DNA of 64,000 bases from Massilia sp. METH4 (GCF_037094685.1 NZ_CP146614.1:6386001-6450000), one strand, 5' to 3'; counted from the stretch's first letter, positions 17,459 to 25,767 are shown. Translations and numbers: made by a program. The notes: generated from the letters alone by a model not told the origin.

Positions 17459-19204
17459 TTAGTGCGAGTGCTTCGGCACGGCGGCACCGCGGGTGCCGAC
17501 CAGGAAGTCGAAGTCGCAGCCTTCGTCGGCCTGCAGCACGTGATCCACGTACAGCTGGGCATAGCCGGACTTCGGCAGGTCCTTCTTCGCTTCCTCGGCG
17601 CGGGCGGCCAGGCGCTGGGCCATCTCTTCGTCCGAGATCTCGAGATCGAGGCGGCCGCCGGCGCAGTCCAGCGACACGATGTCGCCATCCTTGACGATGC
17701 CCAGCGGGCCGCCGGCCATGGCTTCGGGGGCCACGTGCAGCACCACGGTACCGTAGGCTGTGCCGCTCATGCGCGCGTCGGAGATGCGCACCATGTCCTT
17801 GATGCCCTTGGCCAGGATCTTCGGCGGCAGGCCCATATTGCCCACTTCCGCCATGCCCGGATAACCCTTCGGGCCGCAGTTCTTCATCACCAGCACGCAG
17901 TTTTCATCGACGTCCAGGTCCGGGTCCATGATGCGCGACTTGTAGTGGTCGAAGTCCTCGAACACGATGGCGCGGCCGCGGTGCTGCATCAGGTGCGGCG
18001 AGGCGGCGGAAGGCTTGAGCACGGCGCCGCGCGGCGCCAGGTTGCCGCGCAGGATGCAGATGCCGCCATCCTTGATCAGCGGGTTATCGATCGGACGGAT
18101 CACTTCCTCGTCGTAGATCGGCGCTTCCTTGTTGTTTTCCCAGATCGTCTTGCCGTTGGCGGTCAGCGCGTTCGGGTTCGGCAGCAGGCCGTTCTCGCCC
18201 AGGCGGCGCAGCACGCCCGGCAGGCCGCCGGCGTAGTAGAACTCTTCCATCAGGAAGCGGCCAGACGGCAGCAGGTCGACGACGGTCGGCGTGCCGCGGC
18301 CCACGCGGGTCCAGTCTTCCAGCTCGAGCTCCACGCCCATGCGGCCGGCGATCGCCTTCAGGTGGATGACGGCGTTGGTGGAACCGCCGATGGCTGCGTT
18401 CACGCGGATCGCGTTTTCAAACGCTTCGCGGGTCAGGATCTTGGACAGGCGCAGGTCTTCCCACACCATCTCGACGATGCGCATGCCGGACATGTGGGCC
18501 AGCACATAGCGGCGCGCGTCCACGGCCGGAATCGCGGCGTTGTGCGGCAGCGACGTGCCCAGCGCTTCGGCCATGCACGCCATCGTGGAAGCGGTGCCCA
18601 TCGTGTTGCAGGTGCCGGCCGAGCGCGAGTGGCCCGCCTCGGCGGCCAGGAAGTCGTGCATCGAGATTTCGCCGGCCTTCACCTGTTCGTGCAGCTGCCA
18701 GACGGCGGTGCCGGAACCGATCGACTTGCCGTTCAGCTTGCCGTTCAACATCGGGCCACCGGTAACGACGATCGCCGGCACGTCGCAGGAAGCGGCGCCC
18801 ATCAGCAGTGCCGGGGTGGTCTTGTCGCAGCCGACCAGCAGCACGACGGCATCCATCGGATTGCCGCGGATCGATTCCTCGACGTCCATCGACGCCAGGT
18901 TACGGGTCAGCATGGCGGTCGGGCGCAGGTTCGACTCGCCGTTCGAGAAGACGGGGAACTCCACCGGCCAGCCGCCGGCTTCGATGATGCCCTTCTTGAC
19001 ATGCTCGGCGAGCTTGCGGAAGTGGGCGTTGCAGGGGGTCAGCTCCGACCAGGTGTTGCAGATACCGATGATGGGCTTGCCCTGGAACTCATGGTCGGGA
19101 ATGCCCTGGTTCTTCATCCAGCTGCGGTACATGAAGCCGTTCTTGTCCTGGGTGCCGAACCATTCGGCGGACCGCAGTTTCACATTCTTTTTCGTCTCAG
19201 ACAT
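17459..19204 (-). CDS. L-arabinonate dehydratase (IlvD/Edd family)
   Basis: 581 residues, as expected for sugar-acid dehydratases of the IlvD/Edd family. The [2Fe-2S] cluster ligands are visible as Cys58 (ELTPCNAH), Cys126 (LLVGCDKTTPA) and Cys199 (SAGTCNTMGTAS). The spacing matches the structurally known Rhizobium L-arabinonate dehydratase. The DARMSGTAYGTVVLHVAPE block contains the active-site Ser. It converts L-arabinonate to 2-keto-3-deoxy-L-arabonate in the cytoplasm. D-xylonate or D-fuconate may also be accepted, as is common in the family. Downstream genes are the next pathway enzymes. The upstream gap (19205-19433) carries candidate regulatory repeats. Confidence 0.94.
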   Translation of the reverse strand: MSETKKNVKLRSAEWFGTQDKNGFMYRSWMKNQGIPDHEFQGKPIIGICNTWSELTPCNAHFRKLAEHVKKGIIEAGGWPVEFPVFSNGESNLRPTAMLTRNLASMDVEESIRGNPMDAVVLLVGCDKTTPALLMGAASCDVPAIVVTGGPMLNGKLNGKSIGSGTAVWQLHEQVKAGEISMHDFLAAEAGHSRSAGTCNTMGTASTMACMAEALGTSLPHNAAIPAVDARRYVLAHMSGMRIVEMVWEDLRLSKILTREAFENAIRVNAAIGGSTNAVIHLKAIAGRMGVELELEDWTRVGRGTPTVVDLLPSGRFLMEEFYYAGGLPGVLRRLGENGLLPNPNALTANGKTIWENNKEAPIYDEEVIRPIDNPLIKDGGICILRGNLAPRGAVLKPSAASPHLMQHRGRAIVFEDFDHYKSRIMDPDLDVDENCVLVMKNCGPKGYPGMAEVGNMGLPPKILAKGIKDMVRISDARMSGTAYGTVVLHVAPEAMAGGPLGIVKDGDIVSLDCAGGRLDLEISDEEMAQRLAARAEEAKKDLPKSGYAQLYVDHVLQADEGCDFDFLVGTRGAAVPKHSH

Positions 19205-19280
19205 TCGCTTCTCCAGAGTTGTTCTGCGCCCGGCGAATTGGCAGTCCTCGTCGAGCTTTGGTTTCCGAATGTTAAAGAAG

Positions 19281-19296
19281 GGAATGATGTTATTCC
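19281..19296. promoter_or_regulatory. Candidate operator upstream of L-arabinonate dehydratase
   Basis: An inverted repeat GGAAT-GATGTT-ATTCC lies 77 bp upstream of the start codon in an AT-rich stretch that otherwise contains only an 84-bp palindrome. The size and two-fold symmetry fit a dimeric regulator site. No cognate regulator is identified. Confidence 0.35.
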
Positions 19297-19346
19297 AATG
19301 AATAAAAAACTGTCAGCGATATGAAAAAAGGTATCGGCGGAGAAAA

Positions 19347-19430
19347 TGTTGCACAAAAAATGGGGACGGACCCCATTTTCCAGGAAATATTTCCCGAAAA
19401 ATGGGGTCCGTCCCCATTTTTGATGCAACA
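19347..19430. repeat. 84-bp compound palindrome (copy G), possible terminator
   Basis: Arms TGTTGCA (19347-19353)/TGCAACA (19424-19430) and AAAAATGGGGACGGACCCC (19356-19374) with its perfect 19-bp complement at 19403-19421 enclose AAATATTT-centred DNA. Each long arm is itself a smaller palindrome (AAAATGGGG...CCCCATTTT). It begins 3 bp after the aldose epimerase stop. On the minus strand a T-rich run follows the second arm, so it could terminate that transcript. It carries the same core family as the other intergenic repeats. Confidence 0.8.
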
Positions 19431-19433
19431 AAT

Positions 19434-20498
19434 TCAGGGCTGAACGGTAAACCGGTACAGCGAACGCGTCGAATACGTCTCCCCCGGCCGCAGGATCGTA
19501 TTCGGATACTCGGGCTTATTCGGCGAATCCGGATAATGTTGCGGCTCCAGGCACAGCGCTTCCCGGTGCCCGTAGCGCCAGCCCTTGCCGAACAGCGTGC
19601 CGTCCAGGAAGTTGCCGCTGTAGAACTGCACGCCCGGTTCCTGCGTATACAGTTCCAGCACGCGGCCCGAGCCCGGGTCGCGCAGGATGGCGGCCAGGCT
19701 CAGCACTTTCGATTCGGGCTTGTTCAGCACGAAGTTGTGGTCGTAGCCCAGGCCGTTCTTCAATTGCTCGTCGACCGTGTCGATGGCCGAGCCGATCGTG
19801 CGCGGAGTGCGAAAGTCGAACGGCGTGCCTTCCACCGAGGCCAGCGGGCCGAGCGGGATCGAGTTCGCGTCGATCGGCGTGTAGCGGTCGGCGTTGATCA
19901 CCAGTTCGTGGTCCAGGATCGAACCGCGGCCGGCCAGGTTGAAGTAGGCGTGTTGGGTGAGGTTGACGGGCGTGGCCTTGTCGGTCGTTGCGTGGTATTT
20001 CACCAGCAGCTCGTTGGCGTCGTTCAGCTCATACGTGACCGTCACCTCCAGGGTGCCCGGGTAGCCGTGGTCGCCGTCCGGGCTCGTGAGGGTGAGTTTC
20101 AGGCCGATCGTCAGGTCCGTCACCAAGGGGACGGCGTGCCACACCTGCTTGTGGAAGCCGAGCGAACCGCCGTGCAGGTGGTTCGGGCCGTTGTTCACCT
20201 CGAGCTGCACGGTTTGCCCGTCGAGCTGGAAGCGCCCGCCGGCGATGCGGTTGCCGTAGCGGCCGATCAGCGCGCCGAAGTACGGCACCTCGTCCGTGAA
20301 GTACGGCGCCGCCTCGTTGAAACCGAAGGTGACGTCGGCCAGGTTGCCGTGCTTGTCCGGCACGTGCAGCTCGGTGATGATGCCGCCGTAGTTCGTGATC
20401 TTGACGACCATGCCGCTGCGGTTGCGCAGCGTATAGAGGCTCAGCGACTGGCCGTTCGGCGCCGTGCCGAACGGTTCCTGCTCAATGCTCAATTCCAT
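19434..20498 (-). CDS. Aldose 1-epimerase (mutarotase)
   Basis: 354 residues from the ATG at 20498; an ATG at 20507 is an alternative, and both have weak ribosome sites. It is a GalM-family protein: substrate-binding Asn/Arg in FGALIGRYGNRIAGG, His107/His109 in GPNHLHGG, catalytic His183 in NLTQHAYFNLAG and catalytic base Glu287 in YTQEPGVQFYSGN. No signal peptide is seen, so it acts in the cytoplasm, interconverting the anomers of arabinose released by the intracellular GH43 enzymes before oxidation. It starts about 20 bp after the upstream GH43 stop and ends next to a large palindrome. Confidence 0.92.
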   Translation of the reverse strand: MELSIEQEPFGTAPNGQSLSLYTLRNRSGMVVKITNYGGIITELHVPDKHGNLADVTFGFNEAAPYFTDEVPYFGALIGRYGNRIAGGRFQLDGQTVQLEVNNGPNHLHGGSLGFHKQVWHAVPLVTDLTIGLKLTLTSPDGDHGYPGTLEVTVTYELNDANELLVKYHATTDKATPVNLTQHAYFNLAGRGSILDHELVINADRYTPIDANSIPLGPLASVEGTPFDFRTPRTIGSAIDTVDEQLKNGLGYDHNFVLNKPESKVLSLAAILRDPGSGRVLELYTQEPGVQFYSGNFLDGTLFGKGWRYGHREALCLEPQHYPDSPNKPEYPNTILRPGETYSTRSLYRFTVQP

Positions 20499-20518
20499 TC
20501 GTATCATCCATGAAGGCG

Positions 20519-21502
20519 TCACCGCAAGGAGGCGCGCCCGAAGTCGGGGACGCCATCCTCGCGCCAACGCAGAGGTTTGACGAAGGTATGGCGATCCGGA
20601 TTCCACAACGGATCACCTTCGATTTCAGTATAAGTCCGCGCATGGTACACGAGGAGCACGGTTGCCCCATCCTCGGCCACCGTGAAACTGTTGTGCCCCG
20701 GCCCGTAGATGCGATGTTCGGCGCAGGTCTGCAGCACCGGGTCGCGCGACTTCGTCCACGTGGCGGGGTCCAGCAGGTCCGCTTCCTCGTCGGCCCAGAG
20801 CAAGCCCATTGCGTAGTTATGGTCCGTGGCGCTGGCCGAGTAGGTGATGAAGACCTTGCCGTTCTTCTTCAGCACCGAGGGTCCCCCGTTGACGAGGAAG
20901 CCGCGGCATTCCCAGTCGTGTTCCGGCTTGCTGAGCATGACCGGCTCGCCGTCGATCTGCCAGGGCGTCTTCATCGGCGCGATATACAGGTTCGAATTGC
21001 CCTCGATCTCCTCGTGCTTCTGCGCCCACAGGTAGTACAGCCGGCCCTTGTGCGTGAAGGTGGTGGCATCCAGGCAGAACGTGTCCATGCCCGTGTCGAC
21101 CTGGCCCAGGAATTCCCACGGCCCATCGAGCGGGTTCGCGTTGGTATTGCGCAGCACGTACATGCGGTGCTGGAACAGCTTGTTCCGGATTTCGCGCGAC
21201 GGCGCCGCCGCGAAGTACACGTACCACGCGCCCCCGATGAAATGGATCTCGGGGGCCCAGATCAGCGCCGAGCACGGACCGTCGGCCGGCTTGCGCCACA
21301 CGCTGCGCGTCTGCGCGGAAGCCAGCCCCTCGATCGTCTTCGCGCGGCGCAGTTCGATGCGGTCGTACTGCGGCACGGACGCGGTGAAGTAGTAATAGCC
21401 GTCCGTGTGGCGATAGATATAGGGGTCGGCGCGCTGCTCGATCAGCGGTTCCACGAGGTCGCCCACTTCATTCTCCATTTCCAGAAATTCAGCCTGCCAC
21501 AT
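20519..21502 (-). CDS. Cytoplasmic GH43 paralog lacking the catalytic acid (putative pseudoenzyme)
   Basis: 327 residues from the ATG at 21502 (AAGG about 9 nt upstream; an ATG at 21529 lacks a site). It is a close paralog of its upstream neighbour and has no signal peptide. Asp26 (QRADPYIYRH) and Asp145 (FCLDATTFTHKG) are kept. The position of the proton-donor Glu, however, reads VNGGPSVLKKNG where the neighbour has VNEGPSVVKRNG, so Gly206 replaces Glu. The codon is GGG against GAA, two base changes. The rest of the fold, including GPGHNSF, is intact. It is either inactive on glycosides, a sugar sensor or carbohydrate-binding protein, or uses another acid. Confidence 0.88.
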   Translation of the reverse strand: MWQAEFLEMENEVGDLVEPLIEQRADPYIYRHTDGYYYFTASVPQYDRIELRRAKTIEGLASAQTRSVWRKPADGPCSALIWAPEIHFIGGAWYVYFAAAPSREIRNKLFQHRMYVLRNTNANPLDGPWEFLGQVDTGMDTFCLDATTFTHKGRLYYLWAQKHEEIEGNSNLYIAPMKTPWQIDGEPVMLSKPEHDWECRGFLVNGGPSVLKKNGKVFITYSASATDHNYAMGLLWADEEADLLDPATWTKSRDPVLQTCAEHRIYGPGHNSFTVAEDGATVLLVYHARTYTEIEGDPLWNPDRHTFVKPLRWREDGVPDFGRASLR

Positions 21503-21606
21503 GGTCTTGCCTTTCGCATGTCGTGCCATCGGGGTAGAAGAAGCCAGGGATCGCCGCCGGGGCCTGGCTGGCGGGCCGGCCGGCATGCAGGCAATCAGCC
21601 GAACCG

Positions 21607-22563
21607 TCAGGCAACCGAAGGCCGCCCGAAGATGGGCATGCCGTTCTCGTCCCAGCGCAGCGGCTTGACGAAGGTATGGCGGTCCGGGTTCCACAGCGGG
21701 TCGCCGATGATTTCCGTGTAGGTGCGGGCGTGGTAGACGAGCATCACGCCTTCGCCGTCTTCCGAGACGGTGAAGGAATTGTGGCCGGGGCCGTAGATGC
21801 CGTGTTCCAGGCAGCTTTGCAGCACGGGCTCCTTCGACTTCGTCCACGATGCCGGGTCCAGCAGGTCGGCGTTCTCGTCGGCCCACAGCAGGCCCATCGC
21901 GTATTCGATGCCCGTGCCGCTCGCGGAATACGTGATGAAGATCTTGCCGTTGCGTTTCACGACAGACGGGCCTTCGTTGACCCAGAAGCGCTCGATTTCC
22001 CAGTCGTATTCGGGCTTGGAGAGCATCACGGGCTTGCCCGCGATCGTCCAGGGATTCTTCATCGGCGCGATGTACAGGTTCGAATTGCCGCGGATTTCCT
22101 TGTCCTTCTGCGCCCACAGGTAGTACAGCTGGCCCTTGTGCGTGAAGGTGGTGGCGTCCAGGCAGAACGTGTCGATGCCCGTGTCGATCTGGCCCATGAA
22201 CTCCCACTCCCCTTCCAGGGGATTGGCGTTCTGGTTGCGCACGCAGTACATGCGGTGCTGGAACAGGTCGTCCTTGATCTCGCGGCTCGGCGCGGCGGCG
22301 AAGTACACGTACCAGGCGCCTTCGTTGAAGTGCAGTTCCGGCGCCCACAGCAGCTCGCTGTACGGGCCGCTGTCCGGCTTCGTCCACACGTCCTTCGGCT
22401 CGGCCTCGGCCAGTCCGGCGATCGTGGTGGCGCGGCGGATCTCGATGCGGTCGTACTGCGGCACCGAGGCCGTGAAGTAGTAATAGCCGTCGCTGTGGCG
22501 GTAGATGTGCGGGTCGGCGCGCTGCAGGATCAGGGGGGCGAGTTTTTCGACAGTTTCGGTCAT
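21607..22563 (-). CDS. Cytoplasmic GH43 alpha-L-arabinofuranosidase/exo-arabinanase
   Basis: 318 residues without a signal peptide. The catalytic triad is Asp17 (QRADPHIYRHSDG), Asp136 (TFCLDATTFTHKG) and Glu197 (FWVNEGPSVVKRNG), with His261 in YGPGHNSF near the calcium site. The GYYYFTASVPQYDRIEIRRA block resembles the GH43 branch that includes exo-1,5-alpha-L-arabinofuranosidases (subfamily 26 style). That subfamily call is from memory and tentative. Located between a GPH sugar symporter and an inactive-looking paralog, it likely hydrolyses imported short arabino-oligosaccharides in the cytoplasm. Confidence 0.9.
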   Translation of the reverse strand: MTETVEKLAPLILQRADPHIYRHSDGYYYFTASVPQYDRIEIRRATTIAGLAEAEPKDVWTKPDSGPYSELLWAPELHFNEGAWYVYFAAAPSREIKDDLFQHRMYCVRNQNANPLEGEWEFMGQIDTGIDTFCLDATTFTHKGQLYYLWAQKDKEIRGNSNLYIAPMKNPWTIAGKPVMLSKPEYDWEIERFWVNEGPSVVKRNGKIFITYSASGTGIEYAMGLLWADENADLLDPASWTKSKEPVLQSCLEHGIYGPGHNSFTVSEDGEGVMLVYHARTYTEIIGDPLWNPDRHTFVKPLRWDENGMPIFGRPSVA

Positions 22564-22587
22564 GATATTACTTTCGTTCGTTCAGAA

Positions 22588-23943
22588 TCAGCCGGCCGCA
22601 TAGCCCAGCTTGTGCATGTCGGCCTTCAGCGCGACATAGTAGGAATCGTTGATGCGGTACTTCAGCATCAGCAATCCCATCAACAGGTGGAAGAAGCCGG
22701 GGATCACCGACAGCATCATGGCGATGCCTGTCATGGCGAATGCCGTCTGCGGCTGGTTCGGCTGGTAGCCGAAATAGGCCAGCAGCATGCCCACCATGAG
22801 GCCGCCCACGCCCATGCCGATCTTCTGGCCCACGGAGATGCCGCCGTAGGCGAAGCCGGAGACGCGCTTGCCGCTCTTGATGTGGCCATAGTCGATGGTC
22901 TCGGCGATGGCGGACCAGAACACCGGCGCGTGCAGGTCGACCACCAGCGACAGCAGGAAGTACAGCATGAAGGCCAGCGCCGTATCGCCCGGCTTCACGC
23001 CCACGTACAGCAGCACGCTGATGATCGCCACGGCGATCTGCGAGAACGCGAACAGCTTGACCTTGCAGTAGTACTTGGTGATCCACGTGGACACCACCAT
23101 CGCGCAGATCGCGGCCGAGACGCCGGTCGCCATGAAGGCTTTCAGGGTGACGGAATCAAAGCCCATGTAGTACTGGCCGTAATGCAGCGCCACCGCGTTG
23201 CGCACCACGTAGCCGATGGTGCCCACGACGCAGGCACCGGCCAGCAGCAACCACTGGTCGTTCTGGAACAGCAGCTTGGCCTGGCTCCACAGCGACTGGC
23301 GCACCACCACGTGGTGCACGCGCTCCTTCGTGGTGAAATAGCAGAACAGGAACATCGTCACACCGAGCGCGGCCATCACGGCCATCGCGGACTGGTAGGC
23401 GCCGGCCACGTTGCCGTTGACGGTCCAGCGTTCGGCCAGCAGCGGCACGCCGACCACCACCAGGAAGCCGGCAATCTTGGCGAAGAACAGGCGGTAGCCG
23501 TTCGCCGACAGGCGCTCCTTCGGATCGCTGGTGATCGCGCTGGGCAGCGAAATATAGGGAATGCCGACTCCGGAGGTGATCAGCGTCATCAGGATATACG
23601 CGCAGTAGGCCCAGATCAGCTTGGCCGTATAACCCCATTCGGGGGTGCTGAAGACAAGGAACACGGTCACGCCGAACGGCACGGACAGCCAAGCCAGCCA
23701 GGGGCGGTAACGGCCGAAACGGGTGGTGACGCGGTCGGTGATCTGGCCCATCGCCAGGTCGCTGAAGGCGCCCACGATCTTCACCACGAAGAACAGGATG
23801 CCCATGTCCACCGGGTGGAGTCCGTAGATGTCGGTGTAGAAGAACGTGATGAACAGCAGCATCGACGAAATCACGACGTTCAGCGCCATGTCGCCGGCGC
23901 CGAAGCCGACCTTCTCCAGCGTGGATAGTTTTTGTGTCTCCAT
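22588..23943 (-). CDS. GPH-family (MFS) pentoside/oligosaccharide:cation symporter
   Basis: 451 residues with 12 predicted membrane helices, from the ATG at 23943, which follows GAGGAAG. The N-terminus (LSTLEKVGFGAGDMALNVVISSMLLFITFFYTDIYGL) and MGQITDRVTTRFGRYRPWLAW are signatures of the glycoside-pentoside-hexuronide symporter family (XynB, YicJ, MelB relatives). It lacks the C-terminal IIA-like domain. It precedes two cytoplasmic GH43 genes by 24 bp, and the natural reading is uptake of arabino-oligosaccharides driven by H+ or Na+. It heads the operon behind a 417-bp regulatory gap. Confidence 0.92.
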   Translation of the reverse strand: METQKLSTLEKVGFGAGDMALNVVISSMLLFITFFYTDIYGLHPVDMGILFFVVKIVGAFSDLAMGQITDRVTTRFGRYRPWLAWLSVPFGVTVFLVFSTPEWGYTAKLIWAYCAYILMTLITSGVGIPYISLPSAITSDPKERLSANGYRLFFAKIAGFLVVVGVPLLAERWTVNGNVAGAYQSAMAVMAALGVTMFLFCYFTTKERVHHVVVRQSLWSQAKLLFQNDQWLLLAGACVVGTIGYVVRNAVALHYGQYYMGFDSVTLKAFMATGVSAAICAMVVSTWITKYYCKVKLFAFSQIAVAIISVLLYVGVKPGDTALAFMLYFLLSLVVDLHAPVFWSAIAETIDYGHIKSGKRVSGFAYGGISVGQKIGMGVGGLMVGMLLAYFGYQPNQPQTAFAMTGIAMMLSVIPGFFHLLMGLLMLKYRINDSYYVALKADMHKLGYAAG

Positions 23944-24360
23944 GTCTTCCTCTTCAATAACACGCCTGCGCGGACCACGGGCCCGCGCAGGCATGCGGTG
24001 CCGCCGGGCGGCACCGGTACTTCGACCGCGCGGCGGCATGACCGCGCGCGCGGACCAATGGGCGGACCGTGCCGGCTCGGGCCGGCGGCGATACGCGGAA
24101 ACGTTCGGGATGGAAGAAGTGGGCCAGGCATGCCGGCACCCGGGAGAGGGGCTTCAAGTCTCCGACGTTTCTTTTGCTTTTATGGTTGTGCAGTATGGAA
24201 CTGCTGGCCTGGACCGATCTTAGGCGCCGGGCCGAAAACGATCCAATCAAATTTTACCAATTTGCAATATCGATTTTGGTATCGCTTGCGCAGGAACGAC
24301 GCAAACCGATCAGATCGGTGAGCATTTTAAGGTGTCTGGAAAATTTTTAGAAAGCAATAA
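23944..24360. promoter_or_regulatory. 417-bp gene-free control region upstream of the symporter-GH43 operon
   Basis: No coding frame is convincing here. The part nearest the regulator gene is markedly AT-richer than its surroundings and holds two symmetric elements. One is the perfect palindrome ACCGATC-A-GATCGGT (24305-24319), with an extra ACCGATC half-site at 24213-24219. The other is the inverted repeat TACCAA...TTGGTA (24255-24260 and 24276-24281) with a 21-bp repeat period, that is, two helical turns. These are the best candidates for the arabinose-responsive operators of the locus. Confidence 0.5.
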
Positions 24361-25707
24361 TTATGAACTGCCGAGCAACAAGGCGTACGCCCGTGTCGTG
24401 GCGAGGACTCGGAAGCGGGCCTGGCGGCCATGCTCGACGACGAGGAGCGAGTGCGCAGCCAGGGTCGCCAGGCTGTCGATGGTGTCGTAGCACGATTGCG
24501 CGGGCCGCAGCAGCGCGGCCGCCTCGTCGAGCGTGAACCACGACGGCAGCGCGGCGATACGGCGCAGGGCATCCTGCGCCGCCAGCGGCAGCAGGACGAA
24601 GCTCCGGTCCAGTGCCGCGCGCAGCGTGCGGTGGCGCGGCGCGACCGCGCGCCGGCCCGCCTGCAACAGCCAAGCCATGTCGTCCAGCCCCGCCGCCACC
24701 CCGCGCAGGCCCAGTGCCGGCACTTGGGCCGCCGCCAGTTCGATCGCCAGCGGCAGGCCGTCGAGCCTGCGGCAAATCGCCGCGACCAGGGGGAGATCGG
24801 CCTTGGCGGGGGCGCAGGATGCGCCGGCCGCCGCCGCGCGCGCCAAGAACAGCGCGACGCCGGCGCTGCCGGCCAGCCGGGCGGCATCCGTTTCATCCGG
24901 CGCTGGCAAGTCGAGCGTGGGCACGCGCACGACCGCTTCCCCGGCGGCCAGCAGCGGTTGCCGGCTGGTGGCCAGCACGCACAGTTGCGGCCACGCTTCC
25001 AGCAGCACTTCCGCCAGGCGGCTGCACGCTTCGGCCAGGTGCTCGCAGTTGTCCAGAACGAGCAGCAGCGGCGGGCGTGGCAGGCGGCGCGCCAGCGCGG
25101 CGCCCGCGGTCCATCCCTGCCCCGCCTCCAGCCCCAGGGCTTCGGCCACGCAGGCGAGCATGCCCTCCTCCGTGGCGGCGGCATCGAGTTCGGCCCAGGC
25201 CATCGCGCCGCCATGGCGGTGCGCCGCCGCGAGCGCCAGCGCGCTCTTGCCGATGCCGGGTGCGCCGGCCAGCGTGACGAAGCGGGTCGCGGCCACTCCG
25301 GCCACGACCGCATCGACCAGGGCCGCGCGCCCGACAAGTGTGGCGACCGGTGGCGGCACACGCGGCCGATCGGCACCACCGGCTTCCACACTTCCGGCGA
25401 AGACGTAGCCGCGCCCGGCCACCGTGCCGATCAGGGCCCTGTCCTCCGCCAGCACGCGGCGCAGCGCGGCGATCTGCACGCGCAGGTTGCCGTCGTCGAT
25501 GTCCTGGCCGGGCCAGGCGCGGCGCAGCAGGTCGCCCCGGCTCAGCACGCGGCCGCCCGCATCGATCAGCGCGTGAAGCAGACTGCCTGCACGCTGTCCC
25601 AGCGACACGGCCGGGCCGCCGGCGGTGCGCAACTCGCAGCGCTGCGGGTCGAACGTGTGGCGTCCGAACGCAATCGCACCGGTAACGGATGTGTCGTGGC
25701 TTTCCAT
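24361..25707 (-). CDS. Winged-helix regulator with STAND-type ATPase, short form
   Basis: 448 residues from the ATG at 25707. Residues ~8-105 form an OmpR/CadC-type winged helix (FDPQRCELRTAG...LSRGDLLRRAWPG...NLRVQIAALRRVL...GRGYVF). Residues ~120-440 form an AAA/STAND ATPase: Walker A LAGAPGIGKSAL (147-158), Walker B LLLVLDN (214-220), then a winged-helix lid ending RFRVLATTRAYALLL. Relatives usually continue for several hundred residues with TPR sensor repeats. This protein stops just after the ATPase module. Its position upstream of the arabinan operon suggests a pathway regulator, but nothing in the sequence proves the target. Whether the short form is natural or a truncation is open. 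Confidence 0.82.
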   Translation of the reverse strand: MESHDTSVTGAIAFGRHTFDPQRCELRTAGGPAVSLGQRAGSLLHALIDAGGRVLSRGDLLRRAWPGQDIDDGNLRVQIAALRRVLAEDRALIGTVAGRGYVFAGSVEAGGADRPRVPPPVATLVGRAALVDAVVAGVAATRFVTLAGAPGIGKSALALAAAHRHGGAMAWAELDAAATEEGMLACVAEALGLEAGQGWTAGAALARRLPRPPLLLVLDNCEHLAEACSRLAEVLLEAWPQLCVLATSRQPLLAAGEAVVRVPTLDLPAPDETDAARLAGSAGVALFLARAAAAGASCAPAKADLPLVAAICRRLDGLPLAIELAAAQVPALGLRGVAAGLDDMAWLLQAGRRAVAPRHRTLRAALDRSFVLLPLAAQDALRRIAALPSWFTLDEAAALLRPAQSCYDTIDSLATLAAHSLLVVEHGRQARFRVLATTRAYALLLGSS

Positions 25708-25767
25708 GGCGGCAGCGTACGCGGCGGCGACACCGCGGCCCATCCCATAAAGGGGCCTGGGCCGCTG

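Noticed and set aside
20519..22387. 622-codon frame that would fuse the two cytoplasmic GH43 genes
   Set aside because: The upstream ~300 codons are an out-of-frame shadow of the other GH43 gene. The real second gene starts at 21502 with its own ribosome site.
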